Part shown: in pieces, positions 44,970 to 55,693 of the stretch
Numbering within the stretch: position 1 is the stretch's first letter
Layout: each line of letters opens with the position of its first letter
NCBI GenBank assembly: GCA_021813805.1
Contig: JAKAJL010000026.1
Location: 1 to 55,693 of the forward strand
Direction: 5' to 3'
Length of the DNA: 55,693 nucleotides
Source of the DNA: Pseudomonadota bacterium
GTDB taxonomy: Bacteria > Pseudomonadota > Alphaproteobacteria > Rhizobiales > Beijerinckiaceae
Translations under genes and position numbers: made by a program
The notes under the pieces: model-generated
What the model was told of the DNA's origin: nothing
The model's input: the letters and a program-made list of their open reading frames with translations, nothing else
The model's database searches: none

Positions 44970-46223
44970 TTGCTCGCCGATTATTGGACCATCGTGAAAT
45001 CCGGCGCCTTTCGCGCCGCCGATTACGCCTGGCTGCATCTGGGCTCGCGCGCCCTCGCGCCCCTGGCCTTGCTCCATTACCTGCTGACCGGAGAGCGCCG
45101 GGGGAACCGCCCGACGCCCTTTTTCGATCCCGCCTTTTTCGCGGCGCGTCGCCCGCAAGCCGGCAGCCCCTTCGCCGCCTTTTTGCGCAACCCCCTCGGC
45201 GCGCCCGCCTGCGCCGAGTTCGACGAGGCCTGGTTCGTCGCCCAACATCCGCAGGCGAAAGCCGCCGCCTCGCCCTGGGCCTATATGACGGAGTGCGGAA
45301 TCGCCGAAAGGCTCGATCCGTCGCCGAATGTCTCGCTCGCCTTCATCGCCAACGCCTATCGCAGCCGCCATCAGAGGCTGGCCCGCACCCTGATGAAAAT
45401 CTTTCATCGCCGGCGCGGCGACGACCGGAGCTCCTGCGTCCTGAACCGCGCCGACCTCGAGGCGAACCAGACGGCCTTTCGCGCCGCGATCCACCTGCGG
45501 GCGCTGAAAGAGTCACCGGCGCAAAAGCCCTGGCTGGTCTTTGTCCAGACCGACGGCGGCCATCCCGCCCGCCTGCACGCCCCCGAGCGCAGCTACGATC
45601 TGATGCTCAATTATTATCGCGAGCCGAAGGAGCCGCCGCGCGAGGCGGAACATGTTTTCGTCCAGAACGGAACCAAGACCACCGCCATCGCCAAACTGAT
45701 GGAGTCGCGGCCCGGGCTTTTCGGCGCTTATGACTATGTCCTGTTCCTCGATGACGACCTCGACCTTTCCCCCGCGCAAATCGCCGATTTTTTTGAGTCC
45801 CTGCGCGAAAATGGCCTCGATCTCGCCCAGCCCGCGCTCGCCAAAGGTTCGGATGGCTCTTTCCCGATCCTGTTCCAGAAAGCGGGATCGCCCGGATTCA
45901 GGAGAATCAATTACGTCGAGATCATGATGCCCGCCTTTTCGCGCCGCGCCCTGGCGGCCAGCGCGGAATGCTTTCGGCGGGGAATCAGCGGTTTCGGCGT
46001 CGATGTCCTGATCGGCGCGACCATCGCAAAAAAACTGGGTCCGAATATCGCGGTGGTGGACAGTGTCGCGGCGCGGCACCTTCGCGCCATCGACCTCGAA
46101 GGCGGGGCGCTATATCGCTACCTCTCCGCGAGTGGAATTGATGCGAGCGTCGAAATGTGGACGATCCTTGCCGAAAATGGACTCGGGCATGACCTTGTCG
46201 AGATGGAGGCGCGCGGAAGTTGA
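44970..46223 (+). CDS. DUF707-like glycosyltransferase
   Basis: The 417-residue protein has an N-terminal segment with two repeated short units (F-D-P-A-F-F-A-A-R-R-P and F-D-E-A-W-F-V-A-Q-H-P), as in capsule/rhamnan-type transferases. A catalytic region follows with Y-D-Y-V-L-F-L-D-D-D-L-D-L, the Asp-rich nucleotide-sugar motif, and F-G-V-D-V-L-I-G. It probably acts on surface polysaccharide. The start appears to be TTG (44,970); a conventional ATG is not available nearby. It overlaps the next gene by 4 nt. Confidence 0.75.
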   Translation: MLADYWTIVKSGAFRAADYAWLHLGSRALAPLALLHYLLTGERRGNRPTPFFDPAFFAARRPQAGSPFAAFLRNPLGAPACAEFDEAWFVAQHPQAKAAASPWAYMTECGIAERLDPSPNVSLAFIANAYRSRHQRLARTLMKIFHRRRGDDRSSCVLNRADLEANQTAFRAAIHLRALKESPAQKPWLVFVQTDGGHPARLHAPERSYDLMLNYYREPKEPPREAEHVFVQNGTKTTAIAKLMESRPGLFGAYDYVLFLDDDLDLSPAQIADFFESLRENGLDLAQPALAKGSDGSFPILFQKAGSPGFRRINYVEIMMPAFSRRALAASAECFRRGISGFGVDVLIGATIAKKLGPNIAVVDSVAARHLRAIDLEGGALYRYLSASGIDASVEMWTILAENGLGHDLVEMEARGS

Positions 46224-46987
46224 AGGTTTATTTCATCAATCTTGACCGCGCTCCCGAGCGTCGGGCCTATACCGAGCAGAAGCTGCAAGGCCTCGATTTC
46301 GAGCGCGTCGCGGCTGTGGACGGCAAATTGAACCCGCCGACGAAAAAAGGCCTGAACCGTTTCCAGATCGCCTGTATCGACAGCCACCGCGTCGCCTGGC
46401 GCAAATTCCTCGCCACGCCCGAACCCTTTGCCTGTTTCCTCGAGGACGATCTCCATTTCTCGCCCGATTTTCCGGCCTTCGTCGCCGATGAAGGCTGGAT
46501 TCCTTCCGACGCCCATGCGGTCAAACTCGACAGTTTTTATAATGTGGTCATGGTCGGCGCCCCCCGGCCGGCGCCCATGGGGCGTGCGCTGGCGCGGCTT
46601 TTCACCCGGCATGAAAGTTCGGCTGCCTATATACTCAGCCGCCGGGGCGCCGAAACCTTTTTGCGCCTGAGCGAAAAGCCGACCAAGCCGGTCGATTACA
46701 TCCTGTTCCCCGAAGACCCGATCGGCGAGAAACTGAACGTCTATCAGCTCACCCCCGCCGTGACGGTCCAGGACTCGCGCTATGAGGAGCATCACGCGCC
46801 GGGCCAGAAATTCGTCAGCGACATCGCCCGCACCGACCGTCCCGGTCCCGACGGCGCCCTGCCACGGCTATGGTTCAAGCTGAAACGCGAAACTTTCCGG
46901 ATTTTCCTCGATATCGGCCGGACGCGACGCTACCTCGTCAACCGCTTCATCCGCGGTCTCAAGCCGGAAGTCATTCCGTTCCGCTAG
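46220..46987 (+). CDS. Glycosyltransferase family 25 (LPS type)
   Basis: The 255-residue protein begins M-K-V-Y-F-I-N-L-D-R-A-P-E-R-R, the classic GT25 opening, and has C-F-L-E-D-D-L-H-F-S (metal motif), S-A-A-Y-I-L-S-R-R-G and V-D-Y-I-L-F. It would add a sugar to LPS or another surface glycan. The TTG start at 46,220 overlaps the preceding stop (TTGA). The stop codon TAG falls within the CTAG that borders the IS1182-type element. Confidence 0.86.
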   Translation: MKVYFINLDRAPERRAYTEQKLQGLDFERVAAVDGKLNPPTKKGLNRFQIACIDSHRVAWRKFLATPEPFACFLEDDLHFSPDFPAFVADEGWIPSDAHAVKLDSFYNVVMVGAPRPAPMGRALARLFTRHESSAAYILSRRGAETFLRLSEKPTKPVDYILFPEDPIGEKLNVYQLTPAVTVQDSRYEEHHAPGQKFVSDIARTDRPGPDGALPRLWFKLKRETFRIFLDIGRTRRYLVNRFIRGLKPEVIPFR

Positions 46988-47892
46988 GAGTGTGTCCGAG
47001 AATTCACGGATTCTTTTAGCGTTTCAGCGGCGAATCTGACTCGGTTGGCGCAGGAGCGAGCGCGATCGCCCCTGGAAGATTGACGAACCGATGCTGCTGT
47101 CGGCGACGGTTGGCCTGTTGTCGCCGAAGATCACTTGGCCCGGTTCGGGTTGAATTTGGTTGTTGAGGAGCTCGATCCCGAAGCGATCGAGGTTGGTTAC
47201 GGCAGCGGCTCTGGCCGGCCGCCGTTCGATCCGGCCATGATGACGGCGCTTTTGCTTTATGCCTATGGCGCCGGCGTCTATCCGTCGCGGCGGATTTTCG
47301 CATCATCACCGACTTTCGCAAGCGCCGCCTGAAGGCTCTTGCCGGCTTGTTCACGGAGGTTCCGCGCCTTTGCCAGCGGGCGGGACGGCTGAAGCGCGGC
47401 CAAGGCCGAACTGGAGGCGGCGGTCGAGGCCAATCTGGGCCGCAAGCCCGAGCAGGTTTCCGCCGACGCCGGCTATTGCTCCAACGCCAACCTCGAAGCG
47501 TTGGAGCAACGAAGGATCGACGCCTACCTCGCGCCCGGCCGCGCCAAACATCCGACCGATGGCGCAGACGGAAGCGAGCGCGTGGCAAAGATGCGCGACA
47601 AGATCGGAGAGGGCGACCGCCTCAGTCGCTATCGCTTGCGTAAGCAACCGCCTGAGCCGGCGTTCGGTCAAATCAAACAAGCGCGGCTTTGGTCAATTCC
47701 TCATGCGCGGGCTCGATAAGGTCGCCGGCGAGCGGGGCCTCATCTGCCTCGCCCACAATGTCAGGAAACTCGCCCGGGGGCGGAGCCTGCCGCAAGCCGC
47801 TCACGCCGCCGCGTGACCAGAAAAAGTCCTCACGGAATCTGCTGGACAAAGCCTGCGCCACCAAGGCGCAGCCTTTCTGGACACACTCCTAG
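46984..47892. mobile_element. Decayed IS1182-type element bounded by CTAG
   Basis: The left end CTAGGAGTGTGTCC (46,984-46,997) is the exact inverse of the right end GGACACACTCCTAG (47,879-47,892). Between them lies about 880 bp with a broken transposase. CTAG appears on both borders, either as target duplication or as part of the terminal repeats. Removing one border plus the element would keep the TAG stop of the GT25 gene. Confidence 0.82.
47088..47816 (+). pseudogene. IS1182-family transposase remnant
   Basis: Pieces in several frames match IS1182 transposases: the N-terminal block L-D-P-E-A-I-E-V-G-Y followed by D-P-A-M-M-T-A-L-L-L-Y-A-Y-G-A-G-V-Y-P-S-R (47,135-47,300), the catalytic-region piece V-S-A-D-A-G-Y-C-S-N-A-N-L-E-A-L (around 47,460-47,510), and the tail F-G-Q-F-L-M-R-G-L-D-K-V (47,680 on). 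At least two frameshifts and a large central deletion are visible, so no active enzyme is made. Confidence 0.82.
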
Positions 47893-47988
47893 GTCGAAAT
47901 CCCTCGCGAAGCCATCATCGTCGCCCTCTGGATGGACAGATGAACGGACGGCCGGCTGCATTCCCGACGACAGCGGCGCGCTCGCCGC

Positions 47989-48258
47989 TCAGTGGCCGTT
48001 GTAATAAGTCTGCGGGTAATATTGGCTCGGATAATAGTTTTGCTGATAATAGGTCGGCGACTGGTAAACCGGCGGATTATATTGAGGCGCGGGCGGAACG
48101 ACCGCTGCCGGGATGTTCGCGGGCGGCAGGTTGGCGGACGGCGCGTAACTTGGCGCGAGTTCGCCGGGCTGGCCGTAATAGGTTTGCGCCCACCCCGGCG
48201 TCGCCGAGGCGAGCGCGACAAAACAGCCAACAAAGGTCAGGCGGACAGTGAAGCGCAT
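47989..48258 (-). CDS. Tyr/Pro/Gln-rich secreted protein (89 aa)
   Basis: A signal peptide (T-F-V-G-C-F-V-A-L-A-S-A, cut after G-W-A at about 24) leads to a low-complexity mature protein with many Tyr, Pro, Gln and Asn (Q-N-Y-Y-P-S-Q-Y-Y-P-Q-T-Y-Y). I know no family. Such tails may be sticky or cross-linkable on the surface. It lies between the IS remnant and a DUF992 gene, both small secreted genes leftward. Confidence 0.65.
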   Translation of the reverse strand: MRFTVRLTFVGCFVALASATPGWAQTYYGQPGELAPSYAPSANLPPANIPAAVVPPAPQYNPPVYQSPTYYQQNYYPSQYYPQTYYNGH

Positions 48259-48363
48259 CGCAAAGCATCTCCGGAGAGGTCAAAACACCTCCGGAAGATG
48301 CGCTGCGAAACTGTCGCCAAGCCTGCGGTCCGAGCGGCCGCCCGGAGGCGGCCGGCGCGCCAC

Positions 48364-48873
48364 TCAGTGATGATGATGGCGACGGTGGTGATGACGCGGC
48401 GGCGGCACATAATTGAGCGTCATGCCGGCCACGCCGCCGGCCACGTTCAGGCCCGTCTGGGCATTGATCGACACCGGCTGGAGCGCGATCGTGCTGGCGT
48501 TGCCGCCAACGAGAACATTGGCGCCCAGCCCGACGCCGACGGTCACCGAACCGGTGGCGCCGCCGTAGGAGCCGGCGAGCGCGCCGGCGGGAGGAGCCGC
48601 GGTCGGTGCGAAAACCGCCCAGGCCAGAACGCCCTTCGCCGTCGCGCCGAGATCGACGCCGATCTTGGTGATCGACCCGGCATAATGTTCCGTATAGCCG
48701 CTATCCGCAGTGAAAACACAGTCCAACGCGCGATTCGAGGCGATGATCATTCCGGGACCGCCGGCGACCTGACAGTTCAGCGAGCCAACCTTGACCGAGT
48801 CCGCGGACGCGGCCTGGGCGGAAAATGCGAGCGCCGCCACGGAGGCGGCGAAAAGAACGGAACGCATGGTCAT
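48364..48873 (-). CDS. DUF992 secreted protein with His-rich tail
   Basis: A signal peptide (residues 1 to about 25, ending A-A-S-A-D) precedes a DUF992 domain: V-K-V-G-S-L-N-C-Q-V-A-G-G-P-G-M-I (start), D-C-V-F-T-A-D-S-G, Y-A-G-S-I-T-K-I-G-V-D-L-G. The end is a run of His and Arg, a possible metal-binding tail not typical of the domain. The ATG at 48,873 has AAGGAAGG upstream. Function of DUF992 is unknown. Confidence 0.85.
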   Translation of the reverse strand: MTMRSVLFAASVAALAFSAQAASADSVKVGSLNCQVAGGPGMIIASNRALDCVFTADSGYTEHYAGSITKIGVDLGATAKGVLAWAVFAPTAAPPAGALAGSYGGATGSVTVGVGLGANVLVGGNASTIALQPVSINAQTGLNVAGGVAGMTLNYVPPPRHHHRRHHHH

Positions 48874-49069
48874 GGGGAAATCCTTCCTTCCACAAGGCGC
48901 GAGAACTTCCCGAACGTCCGGGAAATTCACGAGGCCCCCGCTCTCACCAGCCTGGGTCTTGCCTCGGCGCTGGCGCATTATCTCGCCGCGGGCTATGCCG
49001 TTGCAATAAAAAAAAAGTTCAGCGCGGATGACCGGCGCGACCGGGCTGGGCCGGGTCGCGCGAAGACAG

Positions 49070-49543
49070 TCAGATGAAGTCGATCTTCATGATCTCGTAG
49101 CTCTTGCCGCCGCCAGGCGTGTTGACCTCGACCGAATCGCCGACCTTCTTGCCGATCAGGGCGCGGGAGATCGGCGAAGAAATCGAAACCTTGCCGGATT
49201 TGACGTCCGCCTCCATGTCGCCGACGATCTGGTAACGCCGCTCGGCCTCGGTGTCCTCGTCGATCAGGGTCACGGTGGCGCCGAATTTGACCGTATTGCC
49301 GGAAAGCTTGCCGACATCGATCACATCCGCGCGGGAGAGCTTGTCCTCCAGTTCGGCGATCCGGCCTTCGTTGAGCGACTGCGATTCCTTGGCCGCGTGA
49401 TATTCGGCGTTCTCCGACAGGTCGCCGTGGGACCTCGCTTCCGCAATGGCCTGAATGATGCGCGGGCGCTCCTCCTGCTGGCGGCGCTTCAACTCCGCTT
49501 CGAGGGCCGCATATCCGGCGACGGTCATGGGCAGCTTTTCCAT
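49070..49543 (-). CDS. greA: Transcription elongation factor GreA
   Basis: The 157-residue protein has the N-terminal coiled coil with the acidic tip ([12 protein letters not shown], about 38-49), which inserts into the RNA polymerase secondary channel to promote RNA cleavage. The C-terminal domain has [16 protein letters not shown] and ends G-G-G-K-S-Y-E-I. Standard length. It is oriented like carB, with a DUF1304 gene on the other strand between them. Confidence 0.95.
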   Translation of the reverse strand: MEKLPMTVAGYAALEAELKRRQQEERPRIIQAIAEARSHGDLSENAEYHAAKESQSLNEGRIAELEDKLSRADVIDVGKLSGNTVKFGATVTLIDEDTEAERRYQIVGDMEADVKSGKVSISSPISRALIGKKVGDSVEVNTPGGGKSYEIMKIDFI

Positions 49544-49642
49544 TCTGCGACTCTTTCAATTCCTATGGCTCGCTCCGCCACGCGTGGCGAAACAGTCGAC
49601 AAATCCCGCCGGCCTCCGGCGCGGCGTCGGGACAAAACGCGA

Positions 49643-49666
49643 GACGCGCCCCGGTTGGGGCGCGTC
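49643..49666. repeat. Perfect 10-bp inverted repeat between greA and the DUF1304 gene
   Basis: GACGCGCCCC and GGGGCGCGTC surround GGTT. A smaller GCTGC-TTT-GCAGC hairpin follows at 49,671-49,683. In the minus direction TTTTGTCC comes a few bases after the large stem, so it may terminate transcripts approaching greA from the right. The rest of the 330-nt gap (49,544-49,875) shows no other recognised feature. Confidence 0.5.
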
Positions 49667-49875
49667 GCGTGCTGCTTTGCAGCAGACTCATGATGGAGCA
49701 GCCGCGGGCGCAGGTCAACCGCCCCTTCGCGCCACGATGGAACGCGAGCCGGCCAGATGACGATGAACGAATCTTCCTCGACCGCGGCCCGCCATCTTGT
49801 CAAGGAATCAAAACGGGAACAAACTCCGGTTCAAGCCGGCCCCGACAAGAACGCCGGCGGTTTTGGAGGGAAATT

Positions 49876-50238
49876 ATGGCCGCCATCGCAAATTATTTGG
49901 TCGCCTTGAGCGCGGCTGGACAGATATGGTGCCTGGTCCTCGGCATGTTCCTGTGGCGGACGCCGCTTGGCGTCACCAATTACGATATGACGCAGGAATT
50001 CGCCAACGCCTCCGCCAAACTGGCTGCCAATCAGGGCCTTTACAACGGCTTTCTCGCCATGGGGCTGATGTGGTCGCTGGTCGCCGCGTCGCATGGCTTC
50101 GAACTCAAGGTCTTTTTCCTCGTCTGCGCGATCGTCGCGGGCTCGCATTGCGCAGCGACCGTCAGCCGCCGCATTTTCTATGTGCAGGCCCTGCCGGCCA
50201 TCGCCGCGCTAACTCTCGTCCTCGCGGCCGGAAAATAG
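49876..50238 (+). CDS. DUF1304-like small membrane protein (120 aa)
   Basis: The product has four hydrophobic segments, including Y-L-V-A-L-S-A-A-G-Q-I-W-C-L-V-L-G-M-F and F-F-L-V-C-A-I-V-A-G. It contains F-L-W-R-T-P-L-G, N-Q-G-L-Y-N-G-F-L-A and a terminal Q-A-L-P-A-I-A-A, in keeping with DUF1304. The ATG at 49,876 follows GGAGGG. Function unknown. It converges with carB. Confidence 0.8.
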   Translation: MAAIANYLVALSAAGQIWCLVLGMFLWRTPLGVTNYDMTQEFANASAKLAANQGLYNGFLAMGLMWSLVAASHGFELKVFFLVCAIVAGSHCAATVSRRIFYVQALPAIAALTLVLAAGK

Positions 50239-50255
50239 ACCGAACGGCGGACGCT

Positions 50256-53579
<3,324 letters not shown>

Positions 53580-53690
53580 GGTCCGCTCTTCATTTTTGCC
53601 TTGGCCGGCGGCCAAGGCGTCCCGCGCGTCAGCTCGGCCATAGCCCGTTGGGATGGCGGAGGCCTGGCGACTTCTCGCTACGCCGCGCAC

Positions 53691-53730
53691 AAAAAAAGGC
53701 CGCGCTTTCGGCCGGAAAGGCCGGAGCGCG
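53691..53730 (-). terminator. Intrinsic terminator / attenuator candidate upstream of carB
   Basis: On the minus strand a two-part stem (CGCGCT with AGCGCG outside; GGCCG-type pairing inside, 53,709-53,723) is followed by GCC and seven T (53,697-53,691). It lies about 110 nt upstream of the carB ATG, and no gene upstream on that strand needs terminating. It therefore looks like a leader terminator. The regulatory signal is unknown. Confidence 0.6.
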
Positions 53731-53748
53731 TCCTCCGCTGTCTTCCTG

Positions 53749-53802
53749 CGTCGGGGAAATTTGCCGCGTCGGGGAAATTTGCCGCGTCGGGGAGATTTCG
53801 GT
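53749..53802. repeat. Three tandem 18-bp repeats in the carB/cytochrome intergenic region
   Basis: The unit CGTCGGGGAAATTTGCCG occurs twice exactly (53,749-53,766, 53,767-53,784) and once with changes (53,785-53,802). The surrounding 53,580-53,913 gap holds this array, the carB leader hairpin and both promoters, presumably. The repeats may be binding sites or slippage products. Confidence 0.85.
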
Positions 53803-53913
53803 CGGGAGACGCCCGGCCCGAATGTGACGCTCTGTTAGCGCAAGTTGACCGCGCTGTGAACCCCAAAGACAAAGGATCGGGCAAGTTTCAAGGAAAGGTA
53901 ACGGGTTCGGGCC

Positions 53914-54279
53914 ATGATGCGCCCGATGTTCACATGGAGCCCGCGGCAAAACCTTCCTTTCCGCGTCGTCGCCGCCGCGCTGCTCGCCCTTGCGGCATGT
54001 GCGGCGGCGCGCGCGGAAATCGCCGGCGGGCGGGAGCTGACCGTCGGCAAACATTCCATGGTCGAAGCCTGCGCGCCCTGCCATGGCGCCGACGGTCTCG
54101 CCCATGACGCCGAGGTCCCCAATCTCGCCGGCCAAAACGCCGCCTATCTCTATAATCAGTTGCGCGCCTTCCGCAGCGGACGGCGTCCGCACAAGGAAAT
54201 GCTCTACATGAGCCGGCAATTGTCCGACGAGGACATGCGCGATCTTGCCGCATATTTCGCGCATTTGCCGCCGCGCTAG
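53914..54279 (+). CDS. Class I c-type cytochrome
   Basis: The 121-residue product has a signal peptide (V-V-A-A-A-L-L-A-L-A-A-C, residues about 18-34) and a single haem site C-A-P-C-H (Cys53, Cys56, His57). Met ligand candidates lie in E-M-L-Y-M-S-R-Q-L-S near residues 90-97. It ends D-L-A-A-Y-F-A-H-L-P. It fits small periplasmic cytochromes of the c553/c4 type that carry electrons to oxidases. An alternative ATG lies at 53,926. Confidence 0.88.
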   Translation: MMRPMFTWSPRQNLPFRVVAAALLALAACAAARAEIAGGRELTVGKHSMVEACAPCHGADGLAHDAEVPNLAGQNAAYLYNQLRAFRSGRRPHKEMLYMSRQLSDEDMRDLAAYFAHLPPR

Positions 54280-54370
54280 AGCGAAACCCGTCCACACTGG
54301 GCATTTCGCTCTGACATTTTGTTTTTAACCCATAATCTTATCCAAAAAGTTGCACCTTTTTGGGATGATG
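54278..54370. repeat. Palindromic intergenic repeat (two hairpins)
   Basis: AGAGCGAAA (54,278-54,286) pairs with TTTCGCTCT (54,304-54,312), followed by a T-rich run that could end the cytochrome transcript. A second hairpin CCAAAAAG/CTTTTTGG (54,342-54,363) lies in a sequence of the form CATAATCTTATCC…GGGATGATG. Elements of this form are widespread between genes in Bradyrhizobium-Methylobacterium relatives. Confidence 0.7.
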
Positions 54371-54389
54371 CCCTAACCGGGACCGCCAG

Positions 54390-54779
54390 ATGTCGTTACG
54401 CCGCCAGTTCTCGTCTTTCGTCGTCGTCGGCCTGATCGCCACGGCGGCCCATTACGCCGTGCTGATCTCGCTGAAGGAGCTGGCGCACTGGAGCGTCATT
54501 CCCGCCACCCTGTCCGGCTTCTGCCTCGGGGGGCTTGTCTCCTATATCCTCAACCGCCGGCACACTTTCGCGAGCGACCGCGCCCACGCCGAAGCCGGCT
54601 GGCGCTTTTTCGCCGTTTCGGCCACCGGCTTTTTCCTCACCTGGGGCCTGATGCGCCTTTTGGTCGTCGCCTGGGGCGCGCCTTACCTGCCGGCGCAGAT
54701 GGCCACCACCGGGCTGGTGATGTTCTGGAACTTTTACGCCAACCGCCACTGGACCTTCCGTTCCGGGGCCGTGGCTTGA
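54390..54779 (+). CDS. GtrA-family membrane protein
   Basis: The 129-residue protein has four membrane segments and GtrA hallmarks: F-V-V-V-G-L-I-A-T-A-A-H-Y (10-22), L-V-S-Y-I-L-N-R-R-H-T-F (49-60) and the repeated terminal W-N-F-Y-A-N-R-H-W-T-F. GtrA proteins are thought to flip lipid-linked sugars for surface glycan modification. Its stop overlaps the TTG of the tspO-like gene. Confidence 0.88.
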   Translation: MSLRRQFSSFVVVGLIATAAHYAVLISLKELAHWSVIPATLSGFCLGGLVSYILNRRHTFASDRAHAEAGWRFFAVSATGFFLTWGLMRLLVVAWGAPYLPAQMATTGLVMFWNFYANRHWTFRSGAVA

Positions 54780-55303
54780 GTCGCCTCGGGAATAGGTCCT
54801 TGAACGCTCCCTCCGAGACGCTCCCGCCGGGCATGCCCCCGCGCCGCGCCGCCGTGCTTGCCGTCGCCCTGGTCTTTTTCGACTCCCTGCTCGGCCAGGC
54901 CGCGACCCTTCCCAATATCGCGCCCTGGTATCTGGGACTGGCCAAGCCCGGATTCACCCCGCCCAACGCCGTTTTCGGCCCGGTCTGGACCCTGCTTTAC
55001 GCCCTGATGGCGCTGGCCTTCTGGCGCATACTGATCCAGCCGAAGCAACGGGCGCGCAGTCTCGCCATCGGACTTTTCCTCGCTCAGCTCGCGCTCAACG
55101 TGATCTGGAGCTTCGCCTTTTTCGCCGCCCATTCGCCTTTGCTCGGCCTGATCGACATCGTCCCGCAGGAGGCGCTGGTCGTCGCCACGACAATCCTGTT
55201 CTGGCGTCTCGACCGGCTCGCGGGCCTTTGTCTCGCGCCGCTCGCGCTCTGGGTGGGCTATGCGACGGCGCTCAATTTCGCCATCTGGCGACTCAACGGC
55301 TGA
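54776..55303 (+). CDS. TspO/MBR-family membrane protein
   Basis: The product has five membrane helices and the family motifs W-Y-L-G-L-A-K-P-G-F-T-P-P-N (about 51-64), F-G-P-V-W-T-L-L-Y-A-L-M-A and N-V-I-W-S-F-A-F-F. TspO binds porphyrins and cholesterol-like ligands and tunes tetrapyrrole or stress responses. The TTG start at 54,776 overlaps the GtrA stop; an in-frame ATG at 54,833 (20th codon) is a good alternative and gives a more usual length. Confidence 0.87.
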   Translation: MSRLGNRSLNAPSETLPPGMPPRRAAVLAVALVFFDSLLGQAATLPNIAPWYLGLAKPGFTPPNAVFGPVWTLLYALMALAFWRILIQPKQRARSLAIGLFLAQLALNVIWSFAFFAAHSPLLGLIDIVPQEALVVATTILFWRLDRLAGLCLAPLALWVGYATALNFAIWRLNG

Positions 55304-55381
55304 CAAAAACTCCAGAAGTCAGCGCACGGTTTCGTGGCGCTCGACCGTCGCGGTCAGCTCCGTCACCAGTTCGAAGGTTGA

Positions 55382-55582
55382 TCACTGCTTTGGATCCAGT
55401 TCGACAAAACGCCGCGGCAGGCTGGAAAGTTGGTCCTGTGTCGCCCGGACCGGTTTTTCGAGTGATTCAATCGCGGCGTGGAGCCCTTCGACCTTCTCCT
55501 CCACGCCCATCGTTTTCCAATCCTTCGTCGTAATCGCTCGCCTTGCAAATCGATCAAAGTTCGCAACATATCCGAGCGACAT
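55382..55582 (-). CDS. Hypothetical short helical protein (66 aa)
   Basis: This small leftward frame encodes a peptide with G-V-E-E-K-V-E-G-L-H-A-A-I-E-S-L-E-K, an amphipathic helix, and ends F-V-E-L-D-P-K-Q. I recognise no family. It fills most of a 366-nt gap without other clear content. An internal ATG at codon 25 (V-E-E-K-V-E-G-L) would give a 42-residue protein. It could also be spurious. Confidence 0.35.
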   Translation of the reverse strand: MSLGYVANFDRFARRAITTKDWKTMGVEEKVEGLHAAIESLEKPVRATQDQLSSLPRRFVELDPKQ

Positions 55583-55669
55583 TCACAACACACAGCCTTA
55601 ACAGCCCGTTGACGAAGTCGCCATGCGCTGATTCCGTGATCTGAGCGGATTCGTAAGGGGACTTCAGCG

Positions 55670-55693
55670 ATGGCGATGCGGCGAGACGAGGGC
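55670..55693 (+). CDS. Start of a further gene (partial)
   Basis: ATG at 55,670 opens a rightward frame M-A-M-R-R-D-E-G that runs off the window. AAGGGG lies 10 nt upstream as a plausible ribosome site. Too short to identify. Confidence 0.3.

Noticed and set aside
47016-47588. Leftward frame within the IS1182 remnant
   Set aside because: It is opposite to transposase pieces with clear family motifs. Its Arg-rich translation is a shadow.
53749-53802. Tandem GGGGAAATTTGCC repeats as phage repressor operators
   Set aside because: They resemble GGGAA-N4-CCC but lack the second full CCC arm, and lie 38 kb from the element in a host region. I treat the similarity as chance unless binding is shown.

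Overview
The window is a GC-rich stretch (roughly mid-60s percent GC) of an alphaproteobacterial chromosome, most likely Hyphomicrobiales, perhaps near Beijerinckiaceae/Methylocystaceae. Support comes from alphaproteobacterial conserved families (DUF6101, DUF2093, DUF4170, DUF992), thrB beside rnhA, waaA beside lpxK, and a pyruvate phosphate dikinase together with a pyrophosphate-type phosphofructokinase. The genus is inference only.

Positions 1-16,880 are a prophage or GTA-like element. Leftward from about 14,580 runs a structural operon: terminase small and large subunits, portal, prohead protease/scaffold, capsid, head-tail connectors, tail terminator, tail tube, assembly chaperones, tape measure and a GTA-type TIM-barrel tail-tip protein. 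The tail-tip gene is cut by an IS5-family element whose right end opens the window. A LexA/CI-type repressor (14,776-15,525) separates this operon from a rightward pair (a RusA-like protein without catalytic acids, and an unassigned phage regulator-like protein). Three GGGAA-N4-CCC palindromes lie at the two control regions. The terS leader has a promoter followed by an intrinsic terminator. No integrase, lysis or replication genes are visible.

The most unusual part is 8,640-12,682. The portal protein ends in a Cys-rich C-terminal module joined by a DDHGRWT-type linker. Behind it come a low-GC TPR-like gene, a broken copy of part of the portal gene, a second low-GC small gene, another broken portal copy, and then an oppositely oriented intact hisC. 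The layout resembles the displaced-cassette arrays of polymorphic toxin/immunity loci, but built on a phage portal gene.

Positions 16,880-44,900 are mostly housekeeping genes: meaB, yjbQ, ppdK, an HdeD-like gene, dxs-tlyA-rlmD-like, an FAD-linked 2-hydroxyacid dehydrogenase, a GGDEF-EAL protein, acuI, a LysR regulator, a Sua5/TsaC enzyme, enoyl-CoA hydratase plus SDR, thrB-rnhA, ubiA, cysQ, waaA-lpxK and PPi-type pfp with a clear terminator.

Positions 44,970-55,693 hold two glycosyltransferases, a decayed IS1182-type element bounded by CTAG, two small secreted proteins, greA, a DUF1304 membrane protein, carB with an unusual leader (hairpin with T-run, and three 18-bp tandem repeats), a c-type cytochrome, a dispersed palindromic repeat, GtrA and TspO proteins, and the start of a further gene. 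I found no tRNA, rRNA or CRISPR.
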